From Melghirimyces profundicolus (lineage in GTDB: Bacteria > Bacillota > Bacilli > Thermoactinomycetales > DSM-45169), in the NCBI RefSeq assembly GCF_003054245.1, contig NZ_QBKR01000009.1:58073-122072 (forward strand): a stretch of 64,000 bases of DNA, in the 5' to 3' direction. Position 1 is the first letter of the stretch. Each line of letters opens with the position of its first letter. This document shows positions 45,190 through 53,458 of this stretch, piece by piece. The position numbers and the translations under genes are program-made. The notes under the pieces were generated by a model. It ran no database searches. It was given only the letters and a program-made list of their open reading frames with translations, and was not told the origin of the DNA.

Positions 45190-46340
45190 TGGGCATTGAC
45201 CAATTGAAGGTACAGCTTCCGGATCCGGTCTGCCACACCAGGGTTGTGGAAACGATCACAAATGAAGATGTATCCCTGTTCCGTCAAACGCTCCCGCTCC
45301 TTCATCCTTGTGATCAGCAACAGTTTCTCCATTTCCCGCAGCAAACCCTGGACGGTGCAGGGTTCTTCCGCCCTGTGATCCCCGAAATACCCGTTCCACG
45401 CTTCTTCGTGACTTTCCGGCGTCACCAAGCCGAGGAGTCCCTCGCATCCGGCGGCAATGACCGGTCGACGGCAAGCCATCGCTTCCAATGCGACCCGGCC
45501 TGTCCCCACCACGCCATCACTCATGGAGTACAGCCGGGGCATATCTTCCCTGGAACCCAGTAAGTGTATGAAGGGACTTTGCGGATACTGTATCTTACGT
45601 ATTTCTTTTTTGATTTCGCTGGTTTGGGAACCGTCGCCCACGATCACGGCATGCAGATGGGGAAAAGACTCTTTCTTCAGTCTCCCGCATGCTTCCACGA
45701 ACTGTTTGGCGATTTGTCCTTTTTTCCAGGTGAGTCTTGCGGCGTACAGGACGACGACGGCGTCCGGCGGGATTTGATGGTGCAGGCGAGTCTCGCTGCT
45801 TTCGGCATCAAAGTGAAACTCCCGCGTATCAATTCCGTTGGGAATGAGACGCGACTCCATTCCATTGTTTTTCAACCAGTCCTGTATGGGCGGGCTGACG
45901 GAAATCACGGCGGATGCAGTCCGGGCGATTCTTTTAATATCGGATGCATTGTAATATTGTCCGTGGACGGTGAAAACCAGTGGAATCCTTTTTTCATGGA
46001 CGATTTCCTTGACGGAAAGCGCAATGGAGACTTCATGGGCGTGGATCAAGTCGATATTCTCACGTAGGATGATGTTCCGAAGTTGTCTGGATTCCCTGGG
46101 ATTGTATTGCCAAGTCTTCTGCCACGGGTTCCACAGAGGTGCCATGCGGACGTCCGACAAAATATAGACGGGGCAACCCAGGTGACGGAACCGCGGGGCC
46201 ATTTGTCCTTCCTGTCCGGCGATCACCACTTTCGTTCCCTGTCGAAGCAACTCCCGGGTCAGGGATAAAGTGTATGTCTCCGTCCCCCCCACATGAAAAT
46301 GGTTGAGTAACATCAGTACCCGTACAGATGATCGGTTCAT
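45168..46340 (-). CDS. Glycosyltransferase family 4
   Basis: 390 aa, GT-B. N-terminal MLLNHFHVGGTETYTLSLTR (glycine loop), C-terminal nucleotide-sugar domain with SRLIPNGIDTREFHF, YAARLTWKKGQ, and the E-x7-E region GTGRVALEAMACRRPVIAAG. GGGGGAAGCCATCC precedes the ATG at 46340. It follows the GT2 gene by 25 bases on the same strand, so the two are an operon converging on the SQD1-like gene. Acceptor and donor unknown. Confidence 0.85.
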   Translation of the reverse strand: MNRSSVRVLMLLNHFHVGGTETYTLSLTRELLRQGTKVVIAGQEGQMAPRFRHLGCPVYILSDVRMAPLWNPWQKTWQYNPRESRQLRNIILRENIDLIHAHEVSIALSVKEIVHEKRIPLVFTVHGQYYNASDIKRIARTASAVISVSPPIQDWLKNNGMESRLIPNGIDTREFHFDAESSETRLHHQIPPDAVVVLYAARLTWKKGQIAKQFVEACGRLKKESFPHLHAVIVGDGSQTSEIKKEIRKIQYPQSPFIHLLGSREDMPRLYSMSDGVVGTGRVALEAMACRRPVIAAGCEGLLGLVTPESHEEAWNGYFGDHRAEEPCTVQGLLREMEKLLLITRMKERERLTEQGYIFICDRFHNPGVADRIRKLYLQLVNAHVQKHTP

Positions 46341-46365
46341 GGATGGCTTCCCCCTGACAGAAAGA

Positions 46366-47061
46366 TTACTGTCTTTTGCGGTTTTTTCTGGAGCGCTGAT
46401 CGGGGTGGGCGCGGTAATAGTACAGAATTTCGGGGATGTTCTCGATGGTTGCTCCGTTCTTGAAAAACTTGATCATAAATTTGTAATCCTCGATCCGATT
46501 AATCCCTCGGTGAAATCCGCCATGATGGTCGAACAGACTTCTTCGGAACATCGAAGTGGCGACACAGACGCAATGCTTTCCCTTTTGATAGCTTTTTTTG
46601 ATCTCTTCACCGTAGCGTAGCCAGTTCGGAGCGGGAAACCGTTTTCCGTTCTCTTCCCGGAACCAGGCGTATTGTGTTCCCGCCAGACCCACCTTGGGAT
46701 GTTTTCTCAAGAACTCTACCTGTTTCTCTATGCGCCGGGGGTGAGAGTAGTCATCGGAGTCCTGCAGAGCGATAAATTCTCCCCGTGCCAGGAACATTCC
46801 GGTGGTGTATGCACCGGCGTTTCCAGTATTCCGGGGAAGAGAAAGAAATACAATATTCTGTTGTTGCCGGGTCGGCAAGGAGCGAATCCAGCTTTGTATT
46901 TTCGGCACGCTTTGATCGGTGGAGTTGTCATCGACTATTATGATTTCAATATTGGAGTAGGTTTGGTTGATCAGGCTGCTGAGGCACTGATTCAGGTATT
47001 TTTCGCGGTTGTAACAGGGAACCACGATGCTGACCCGGTTGGGGATCATGGGAAAGGTCAT
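46366..47061 (-). CDS. Glycosyltransferase family 2
   Basis: 231 aa, GT-A fold: VSIVVPCYNREKYLNQCL, IIIVDDNSTDQS, the metal-binding DxD-like FIALQDSDDYSHPRR, and the base-binding MFRRSLFDHHGGFH. There is no membrane anchor. CAGGAGGTGCAAAGG supports ATG 47061 over the in-frame GTG three codons earlier. It is first in the GT2-GT4 operon. Confidence 0.85.
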   Translation of the reverse strand: MTFPMIPNRVSIVVPCYNREKYLNQCLSSLINQTYSNIEIIIVDDNSTDQSVPKIQSWIRSLPTRQQQNIVFLSLPRNTGNAGAYTTGMFLARGEFIALQDSDDYSHPRRIEKQVEFLRKHPKVGLAGTQYAWFREENGKRFPAPNWLRYGEEIKKSYQKGKHCVCVATSMFRRSLFDHHGGFHRGINRIEDYKFMIKFFKNGATIENIPEILYYYRAHPDQRSRKNRKRQ

Positions 47062-47172
47062 CCTTTGCACCTCCTGTGCTATCCTATTCGGCTTTTATGC
47101 AATCTGGAAATCTGTCAAATGCGGATTTTAAAGGGAATCTCGGATGTCTGCGGATATTGAACCGTCGGATAA

Positions 47173-47182
47173 ACGGGTTCAC
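47173..47182 (+). promoter_or_regulatory. Near-match to a sigma-K promoter -10
   Basis: CATAGGATG, against CATAnnnTA, with an AC 17 bases upstream; it lies 60-odd bases upstream of the small Arg/Cys-tail gene. Confidence 0.25.
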
Positions 47183-47256
47183 TCAAAGGTGCATAGGATG
47201 AAGGGACCTATCGACTTTCACGAAGAGCTGAATCAACTGCGGAAAGGGTGATCTCA

Positions 47257-47448
47257 TTGGATCCTCGTTATGAACAATACCGGTGGTATAGGATGGGCAC
47301 AGGCAGAAGAAATGTTCAACGATCCGTCCCCACCCGGAGGCTGACCCCGGGCAACAACCGACAACCCCGACTGTCGCAACCGGTCCGGAACGTTCCGACA
47401 AACTCGCAACAAGCAACGCGTCGCAGGAGAGGATGCTGCGGAGGCTGA
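47257..47448 (+). CDS. Small basic protein ending in Arg-rich/Cys/Gly-Gly tail (63 aa)
   Basis: Starts at TTG 47257 (LDPRYEQYRWYRMGTGRRN) after GGAAAGGGTGATCTCA. It is rich in Arg, Asn, Gln and Pro, and ends ATRRRRGCCGG. No membrane segment. It resembles in layout the 52-aa protein at 49836, which also starts with a DP motif and ends with a Cys/Arg cluster. I do not recognise the family; such small basic Cys-tailed proteins are common among spore coat and crust proteins. The C-terminal Gly-Gly is noted in the findings. Confidence 0.55.
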   Translation: MDPRYEQYRWYRMGTGRRNVQRSVPTRRLTPGNNRQPRLSQPVRNVPTNSQQATRRRRGCCGG

Positions 47449-47764
47449 TTTTTCCAGAACCAAAGATATCCCGGTAGTACGTACAAAAACCGGTTTTTTC
47501 CGGATGGTTGATCTCATGCTGACCCCCCCTTGCCTGGGGGGTTTTTGTGGTGTGATGCGGTTGACAAACTCGGCTTTTGAAAATGATGAATCCTGGTCGG
47601 GTCTTTTTCGCCGGATCCGTTGGCGGGGGATCACGATTCACGGATGGAAGGGTGGAGACGAAAAGAAGGAGGAGGTCTTCTAGTTGGTCAGTCAACGGCG
47701 TAGACATGGTTAGCAAACACGTTCCCTTTTTCCGTTGGAAGGGGATGCATGAGGAGGTTTCGAT
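47449..47764. other. Intergenic stretch with a terminator
   Basis: Contains an intrinsic terminator for the small gene (47524-47548, CCCCCC and GGGGGG then TTTTT). The remaining ~215 bases hold a stretch open on the plus strand (47577-47810) with no ribosome binding site and poor protein character; I see no gene. Confidence 0.5.
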
Positions 47765-49687
47765 GTGGCAGATCAACCAAAAGGTCCCCGTTTCTCCAAT
47801 TCCCCGGTGAGAAGTGAACGGGATCGGGTTCTCCATTTAAACCGAATCGTCAAATATCTGCAAAACAAAGAAAAGAAGTATCGTCGTGCGGTGGAGGAAA
47901 AGGACCGGGAATTGAAACAAAAGGTGGCCAGGGAAAAAGAGTTGCAAAAGTTGCTGGGCAAGTGGAACGAGTATTATCGATATTTTCAATCAAAGGAGAA
48001 AGAGTACAGACGAAGATTGAAGGAGAAAAACCGGGAACTTCGACAGATGCAGGAAAAGTGGAAGAAAGATTCGATGGTAGAACGAGAGGAAGGCCAATCC
48101 GGGGTGTTGCCCGAGCTCAGGGAAAGCAAGAAAGCCCTGGAGAAGACCACTCGTACCGTGCAAAAACTGAAAAAGGAAATGGCGGAATTGCAAAGCTCAT
48201 TGGACCGGAAAGAACAGGAGTTGGAACATCAGCTGCAAAAACAGGACGAACAAGATGCGTGGCTGGAAGAGAAGGAGAAAACGATCAAGGGACTTCACCA
48301 ACGACTTCGGGAACTGGAACAGACCGCACAACAGAAGGAACTCCGACAGCGGGAAACAGGGAAGCGGCGGGAACAGGAATGGCAGGAACGGGAGAGAAAG
48401 TGGAACCGGCAGATCGCGGAGAAAGAGCAAAGCCTGAAAGAGCTGGCATCCCGTGAAGAGGCGGCCCGATCGGAAAGGAAGGCCCTTCGCGAACGGGTAT
48501 CGGAGGCGGAGCGCAAACTGGCACTCAAGGAAGAAGAGATGAAATCACTGAAAACGTTGGAAGCGGAACACCGGAAAGTGACGGATCAACTGAAACAGCG
48601 GAAAGAAGAGCTCCGCCGGGCGAAGGAAGAAGAGAGGCGGCTGCGGGGGGAAGTGACCGCCCACCAGGAGGCATTGGCGGAGCAGGAGCGGGAACATGAG
48701 GAAAAGCTGAAAGCGAAGGAGGAAGAGGCGGGGCAGCGGTTGCGGGAAGCCCAATCCCGGGAAGAATCACTCCGGCAAGCCCTGGAACAACAGGAGCAGG
48801 CGGTTCGGGAGGTCCGGGAGAAAGAGCGGTCATTGCAGGAAGCCTTGGCGGAGAAGGACCGGTTGTACGAAGAATGGAGGGAAAAGGCGGCCAACCTGGA
48901 GGAGGAGCTGAAGGGGTCCCGGGAGCAGGAAGCCTTGCTGAAGCAAAGCGTGACCGAAAAAGAGGAAGCCATCCAAACCCGGGAAGAAGAGCTCCGCCGG
49001 GCGAAGGAAGAAGAGAGGCGGCTGCGCGGGGAAGTGACCGCCCAACGGAAGGCGTTGGCAGAGAAGGAGCGGGAACACGCGGAAAAGCTGAAAGAGACGG
49101 AAGAAGGCATGATCCGGGAACTGGACGCGAAAATCCGGAAATATGAAGGGGAACTGAAAGCAAAAGTCGAGGCGGAACAGTCCATCAGAGAAGAACTGGA
49201 GAAACAAAAACGGCAGCTGAAAGAATTGCGCAGACGGGAAGAGAGCGATCGGAGCGAAATCGAAGATCTGAATCAGCAACTCGCTTCCAAATTGCCGATG
49301 ACAGGATCATCAAAGTGGAAGTTGATTGAACAAAAAAATGAAATCATCGCCTGGTACAAGCAAGAAGAGTCGAAACACAACCAACGCGTGAAAGAAATAG
49401 AGAAGGAAAATAAGCGGCTGAAGGAAGAGAGAGACGGAATGTCCAAGAAATTGGAACATCTGACGGTCGAACTAAAACAGTGGAGAGAGAGTGCCACTCC
49501 AAAGGCGGAACCGTCACGGGAGGCACCCGATCCGAAGGAGACAACGGGGCAGACAGGAAAGCCGGGTGCAGATCCGCATAGCCGGCCTCTCCACAATCGG
49601 CACCCGTTCGGATTTGGATCGGGCAATCCAGACGAAGAAGCCGGCATCACCTTTGATCCTTTCAAGTATCAAAGGAGAAATGAGTGA
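47765..49687 (+). CDS. Long coiled-coil protein with internal repeats (640 aa)
   Basis: GTG 47765 follows GAGGAGGTTTCGAT. Residues ~20-575 are almost continuous heptad-repeat coiled coil, very rich in Glu, Lys, Arg and Gln. A segment ELRRAKEEERRLRGEVTA is present twice (about residues 280 and 408; DNA copies near 48604 and 48988), so part arose by internal duplication. The C-terminal region has EQKNEIIAWYKQE, shared with the 188-aa protein at 41125. The tail (~590-640) is disordered and ends FDPFKYQRRNE. It probably forms a filament or scaffold; cluster context suggests a spore-surface structure. Confidence 0.7.
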   Translation: MADQPKGPRFSNSPVRSERDRVLHLNRIVKYLQNKEKKYRRAVEEKDRELKQKVAREKELQKLLGKWNEYYRYFQSKEKEYRRRLKEKNRELRQMQEKWKKDSMVEREEGQSGVLPELRESKKALEKTTRTVQKLKKEMAELQSSLDRKEQELEHQLQKQDEQDAWLEEKEKTIKGLHQRLRELEQTAQQKELRQRETGKRREQEWQERERKWNRQIAEKEQSLKELASREEAARSERKALRERVSEAERKLALKEEEMKSLKTLEAEHRKVTDQLKQRKEELRRAKEEERRLRGEVTAHQEALAEQEREHEEKLKAKEEEAGQRLREAQSREESLRQALEQQEQAVREVREKERSLQEALAEKDRLYEEWREKAANLEEELKGSREQEALLKQSVTEKEEAIQTREEELRRAKEEERRLRGEVTAQRKALAEKEREHAEKLKETEEGMIRELDAKIRKYEGELKAKVEAEQSIREELEKQKRQLKELRRREESDRSEIEDLNQQLASKLPMTGSSKWKLIEQKNEIIAWYKQEESKHNQRVKEIEKENKRLKEERDGMSKKLEHLTVELKQWRESATPKAEPSREAPDPKETTGQTGKPGADPHSRPLHNRHPFGFGSGNPDEEAGITFDPFKYQRRNE

Positions 49688-49789
49688 TACGTTTGGGTCC
49701 GGGAAGAGATCCACGTCTTTGATTGCAGTTGCGGGCTCTTGGATGAAAGTCCATCTTTTCTGTCAATGCACACCATCCATTCAAGTGGA

Positions 49790-49798
49790 CATATTATA
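49790..49798 (+). promoter_or_regulatory. Candidate sigma-K promoter -10
   Basis: CATATTATA matches the CATAnnnTA consensus exactly. An AC dinucleotide (49772-49773) stands 16 bases upstream, as in sigma-K promoters, which act in the mother cell late in sporulation. It is 38 bases before the start of the 52-aa gene. Confidence 0.5.
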
Positions 49799-49835
49799 TC
49801 ATCTATAAGTTATCAAACCAGAAGGGAAAGATTCG

Positions 49836-49994
49836 ATGGATCCCCAAGAAAAGATCCCGCTTCGCCCCTATACCGTTATCAAACCCAGTGGCACCTCTGA
49901 AATCATTCGTCCGGTACTCCGCAACGCCCAACCGAGGCAATCCCGTTACCCACAGCGTCGGAAAGGTTGCGGCTGTGGGAGGAGAAAAAAGTAG
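49836..49994 (+). CDS. Small Arg/Cys-tailed protein (52 aa)
   Basis: ATG 49836 follows AGAAGGGAAAGATTCG. The product begins MDPQEKIPLRPYTVIKPSGT, has a basic middle, and ends in RRKGCGCGRRKK. It is the second such protein in this cluster and has a consensus sigma-K promoter, so a spore coat/exosporium part is likely. No family recognised. It overlaps no other convincing gene. Confidence 0.6.
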   Translation: MDPQEKIPLRPYTVIKPSGTSEIIRPVLRNAQPRQSRYPQRRKGCGCGRRKK

Positions 49995-50010
49995 TCTTCC
50001 ATTTAATGCC

Positions 50011-50418
50011 ATGGTTTTCCGCATCCGGGAAAGCACCTACAAGGCCATGATCAAGCATTGTCTCGGCCAGCGTCCTTATGAAGCATGCGGACTGCTTTCG
50101 GGTAAAAACGGGCAGACGGACACACTGTGGGAAATGAAGAATATTTTGTGCAGTCCGACTTCATTTGCGATGGACGAAGTCCAACTGCGACAAACGTTCA
50201 AGAAGATGGAAAAGTCGGGGGGGAGATTGACAGGGATTTACCATTCCCATCCAACTGGCCCTCCCCGCCCTTCATCCACGGATATCGCCAACGCGACTTA
50301 TCCCGAAGCCGTCTATCTCATCGTTTCCCTGGCCCAAACCACCCCTTCAGTGGGGTGTTATCGAATACTGGGAAAGAGCCAGGTGATTCCGTTATCATTG
50401 AACATCCTATCTGGTTAA
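50011..50418 (+). CDS. JAB/MPN (JAMM) domain metalloprotease-like protein
   Basis: 135 aa. The motif runs PYEACGLLSG, then YHSHPTGPPRPSSTDIANAT with the His-x-His and the spaced Ser and Asp of the JAMM zinc site (residues ~85-100). JAMM proteases cleave isopeptide or peptide bonds; bacterial versions act on sulfur-carrier/ubiquitin-like proteins or are of unknown role. The start is the ATG at 50011, chosen because the domain begins there; its ribosome binding site (GGAGG at ~49980) is rather far away, so it may be coupled to the 52-aa gene. Confidence 0.75.
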   Translation: MVFRIRESTYKAMIKHCLGQRPYEACGLLSGKNGQTDTLWEMKNILCSPTSFAMDEVQLRQTFKKMEKSGGRLTGIYHSHPTGPPRPSSTDIANATYPEAVYLIVSLAQTTPSVGCYRILGKSQVIPLSLNILSG

Positions 50419-50606
50419 GACGTTTGGCATCCCGGATTGCATCGACCGTCGGGGACCGGTGCGAAGGGGTGCTTTTTTAAACTTTACCTTTCCTTTTCCA
50501 CATCGTATATACACATCGGACAGGTTGCTAACGGATCCGGGTATGTCTGAGTGAGCGTTTTCAAATGATAATCATGAGAGGAACCTGACTGAAAGGAGGA
50601 AAAGGG

Positions 50607-50966
50607 ATGCCGAACTATGGAATCACATTGGACCAGGCCATGCGAATCATCAACGGGTTGACCTCGAGGGACCAAATCGAGGCGGAAGTGATCGGGAAGT
50701 ACGCGGCTTCCTTTGACCGGGATGCTCCGGTGGACTTCCACATCATGGTGGATCTCCACGAAGCCCTGAAGCAAGCCGAAACAAAGCCGCCCCGATCGCC
50801 CCTGAGCCTGTTCTGGCCCCGGGAGAAAGAAGGCGGGTTGATCGCGGAACAGGATGCAACAGCCAGTTTGAAGGCCCTGAGCGGGGTTTTGGGAGAACCG
50901 AACAATCGATATATGGAAGAGACCGAAAAGCTAAACCTCGTTGACACGGGGGGTTCTCAACCATGA
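50607..50966 (+). CDS. Unknown protein (119 aa)
   Basis: GAAAGGAGGAAAAGGG precedes ATG 50607. The sequence is mixed alpha/charged (PNYGITLDQAMRIINGLTSR at the start, YMEETEKLNLVDTGGSQP at the end). No membrane segment. A 12-codon ORF (50963-51001, MNEPMRPMLPDF) overlaps its stop by ATGA and has GGGGGG upstream, but is too short to support. Family not recognised. Confidence 0.5.
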   Translation: MPNYGITLDQAMRIINGLTSRDQIEAEVIGKYAASFDRDAPVDFHIMVDLHEALKQAETKPPRSPLSLFWPREKEGGLIAEQDATASLKALSGVLGEPNNRYMEETEKLNLVDTGGSQP

Positions 50967-51158
50967 ACGAGCCGATGAGACCAATGTTACCTGACTTTTA
51001 AGCGGCATGGGGGGCACCGCCGCTCGGCGATCATTTGATCTTAAAGACGAGGTGTTTTTTATGGAATCAAAGGGAAAAATGAATCCATCCGGAAATGGGG
51101 TTGACTCAGGTACCCGACAGGGGTTAGAATAGTCAGAAAATAAGGGGGGGTTCGATCG

Positions 51159-51383
51159 ATGAGCGACAACATCACCTCCAAAGTGATCGGACGTCTTAAA
51201 AAAGACAAGATCGTCTTCTACTACGAAGACGATGTCATTGGAGAAGCTCGGGTGGATCTGACGAAGATGGATTTAAAATCCGGGTTCCAGCTGAGGAACC
51301 AGGACATCTATTCCGTCACCGGAAGACCCCGCAAGCCGCTGGACACCCATTATGCGCACAACTGCGACATGGGATGGTGCTGA
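51159..51383 (+). CDS. yusG: YusG-like small protein (DUF2553)
   Basis: 74 aa: ITSKVIGRLKKDKIVFYYED at the start, ending YAHNCDMGWC. The length and the C-terminal GWC are like B. subtilis YusG. AAGGGGGGTTCGATCG precedes ATG 51159. Function unknown. A terminator follows. Confidence 0.65.
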   Translation: MSDNITSKVIGRLKKDKIVFYYEDDVIGEARVDLTKMDLKSGFQLRNQDIYSVTGRPRKPLDTHYAHNCDMGWC

Positions 51384-51393
51384 CAACCGAACA

Positions 51394-51424
51394 ACCCGCC
51401 ACTCTGAAGGACAGGGTGGCGGGT
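51394..51424 (+). terminator. Terminator after the yusG-like gene
   Basis: ACCCGCCAC and GGTGGCGGGT with a 12-base loop, followed by TGTTT. Confidence 0.75.
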
Positions 51425-51442
51425 TGTTTCCTTTTCAGGGTA

Positions 51443-51850
51443 TCACAGCAACAGATACACCAGCGGTGTGGCGATCAAGAGACTCAGAAGGGTCCGCTCC
51501 ACCCAGATGATGATGAGTTCTCCCACGGAAATCGGGATTTCCGTGGACAGGATGCAGGGAATGGAGGCGGAGAAAAAGAGGATGGAGGAAACGGAGACGA
51601 TTCCGATGACAAACTTGGTCACCAGGGGCGCATTTGCCGCCAGCAACGCCGGCAGGAACATTTCGGCGATTTCCACGGCGGAGGCTTTGGCAGCCAACAT
51701 CGGTTCCGGCAGTTGCAGCGCCCAGGTGAAGGGAACGAAGAGGCTTCCGACCCAGTTCACCCGGGAATGGGTGCCGGCAATCCGGACCGCTTCAAAAAGC
51801 TCGTCGGTGCGCATTCCGCCGGGGGTGGCGGTGAGGTCTGGTTTCCGCAA
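51443..51850 (-). pseudogene. Truncated YjiH-type nucleoside-recognition membrane protein fused to a hutG fragment
   Basis: The last ~105 codons (NWVGSLFVPFTWALQLPEPM onward) match the C-terminal membrane part of YjiH-type proteins. The N-terminal two-thirds is missing. In its place stands a 76-bp copy of hutG (encoding ATPGGMRTDELFEAVRIAGT) joined in frame. It has no ribosome binding site. The chimera marks the left edge of the inserted lyase/transporter pair. Confidence 0.75.
51756..51831. repeat. 76-bp direct repeat, left copy (hutG fragment)
   Basis: Identical over 76 bases to 55366-55441 inside hutG. It starts TTCACCCGGGAATGGGTGCC and ends GGGGGTGGCGG; the bases on both sides differ. 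Confidence 0.95.
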
Positions 51851-51903
51851 TTACTTCAGGATTCCTTTAAGTTGGAGTTGGGGTAAATATCAGAATATTT
51901 TCT

Positions 51904-53442
51904 TTAGATTTGAAGGGGACCGATAATTTCTTCTGTTCGCTTTACTAATTTCCCGGTATGGATCAAATTTTCTGCTACATTCATGTCGGGGTACAAGACT
52001 CTGTCACTGTCTAAACGGGGGACGAATTCCCTGAATATATCATAGGCTGCTTTTGTACCTTTCCCGGGGTGTAATGGTCGGAAATTTTCCAGAGCCTGAC
52101 TGCTGCACATTAGTTCGATCCCGATGATTTTTTCTGCATTACGTACCACTTTCAGTGCCTTCAGAGCAGCCGAAGTACCCATACTGACATGATCTTCCTG
52201 TCCACCGCTTGTCATAATGGAGTCTACCGAGGCGGGATGGGAATAAACCTTGTTATCGGAGACTAATGCAGCCGCAACATATTGAGGGATCATGTATCCT
52301 GAATTCACTCCCCCTCCTTGAATCAGGAAAGGAGGAAGCTCACTGTACTGCGGAGATACCAACCGAAAGATTCGTCTTTCAGCGATATTGGCAAGTTCAG
52401 CAATGGAGATGGAGAGAAAGTCCATGGCTAACGAAACCGCTTCTCCATGGCAATTGGCAGAAGAGATACAAGTTCCGCCTTCTTCATCATCAAATACCAG
52501 GGGATTATCCGTCGCGGAATTCATTTCTCTCTCGATCACTTGTTTGACATAGTGAACAGCATCTTTACAGGCTCCATGAACCTGTGGTATCGATCGAATA
52601 CTTAAAGCGTCCTGCGTTCTATGATTTTTATACCGTTCCGCTATTTCACTATTGAAGAGAATCTTCTTGAGATTTATGATCGTCTTTTGCTGACCTGGAT
52701 GAGGTTTGACTTTACTGATCCTCGGATCAAATGCAAAAGGGGTGCCTTTCAACGCTTCAAAGCTCATCATGGATATAATATCCGCTGCTTTAAGGATGTT
52801 GAACGAATCGAAAAGGGCCATGGTACCGAGAGCAGTCATGTCAACCGTCCCATTCAGAAGCGAAAGACCTTCCTTTTCCCGCAAAGTAATGGGTTCGATT
52901 CCAGCTTCCTTCAAAGCTTTTCTTCCGCTCATTCGCTGATCCTTGTAAAAAGCTTCTCCCAAACCAATCATTACGAGACTGATATGTGCTTGATGACTCA
53001 AGTAACCCAACGAGCCTTCTCTTGGAACCACCGGGGTGATCTTTTCGTTTAATAATCGAACCAAAGTTTCCACGGTTTCCAGTCGGATACCGGAACAACC
53101 CTGGGAAAAATTTTGGATCATCAAGACCATGATGGCTCGGACAAACTCTTCCTCCAGTGGTTCGCCCAGCCCGCAAGCATGACTCATGATTAAATTCTTT
53201 TGAAGTTTCACTGAATCACGGGCAGGGATTGGAATCCTGGAGTTTTCTCCCACACCTGTGGTGATTCCGTAAATCCTTCGATTCTCTGCGGAAAATCGTT
53301 CCACAACCCCTCTTGTGTGTTCAATTCTATTTTTTGTATTTTTTGACAGTTTCAGTGGATAATAAAATCGGGCGACTGAAACCAATTCTTCGATACTGAA
53401 CTCTTGTTCTCCGATGATTACTTGGTTTTTATTTTGAACCAT
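51904..53442 (-). CDS. Histidine ammonia-lyase homologue lacking the MIO (Ala-Ser-Gly) triad; candidate hercynine/ergothioneine trimethylamine-lyase
   Basis: 512 aa, clearly of the aromatic amino-acid lyase superfamily: RRIYGITTGVGENS (Tyr58, the catalytic Tyr loop), KEGLSLLNGTVDMTAL, QDALSIRSIPQVHGA, TDNPLVF, and MTSGGQEDHVSMGTS. In true HAL/PAL the cofactor forms from Ala-Ser-Gly in GSxGASGDLAPLAH; here it reads GSLGYLSHQAHISLV (Tyr147-Leu148-Ser149), so no MIO can form. The Gln of NGTQ and the Tyr of QDxYS are also changed. Ergothionase (trimethylamine elimination from ergothioneine) is a known MIO-less member. It is 16 bases after the BCCT gene, in one operon, with RBS AAAGGAAG. The gene is AT-richer than the hut genes. 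Substrate is an inference. Confidence 0.85.
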   Translation of the reverse strand: MVQNKNQVIIGEQEFSIEELVSVARFYYPLKLSKNTKNRIEHTRGVVERFSAENRRIYGITTGVGENSRIPIPARDSVKLQKNLIMSHACGLGEPLEEEFVRAIMVLMIQNFSQGCSGIRLETVETLVRLLNEKITPVVPREGSLGYLSHQAHISLVMIGLGEAFYKDQRMSGRKALKEAGIEPITLREKEGLSLLNGTVDMTALGTMALFDSFNILKAADIISMMSFEALKGTPFAFDPRISKVKPHPGQQKTIINLKKILFNSEIAERYKNHRTQDALSIRSIPQVHGACKDAVHYVKQVIEREMNSATDNPLVFDDEEGGTCISSANCHGEAVSLAMDFLSISIAELANIAERRIFRLVSPQYSELPPFLIQGGGVNSGYMIPQYVAAALVSDNKVYSHPASVDSIMTSGGQEDHVSMGTSAALKALKVVRNAEKIIGIELMCSSQALENFRPLHPGKGTKAAYDIFREFVPRLDSDRVLYPDMNVAENLIHTGKLVKRTEEIIGPLQI

Positions 53443-53458
53443 ATTGATCTTCCTTTGG

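Noticed and set aside
47577..47810. 77-codon plus-strand ORF before the 640-aa gene
   Set aside because: No ribosome binding site, overlaps the well-supported start at 47765, and composition is not protein-like.
49888..50010. N-terminal extension of the JAMM protein
   Set aside because: That stretch is the 52-aa small gene read in another frame; the JAMM domain starts right at 50011.
51904..53442. Annotation as an ordinary histidine ammonia-lyase (hutH)
   Set aside because: The Ala-Ser-Gly triad needed for the MIO cofactor is absent, so the standard reaction cannot be assumed.
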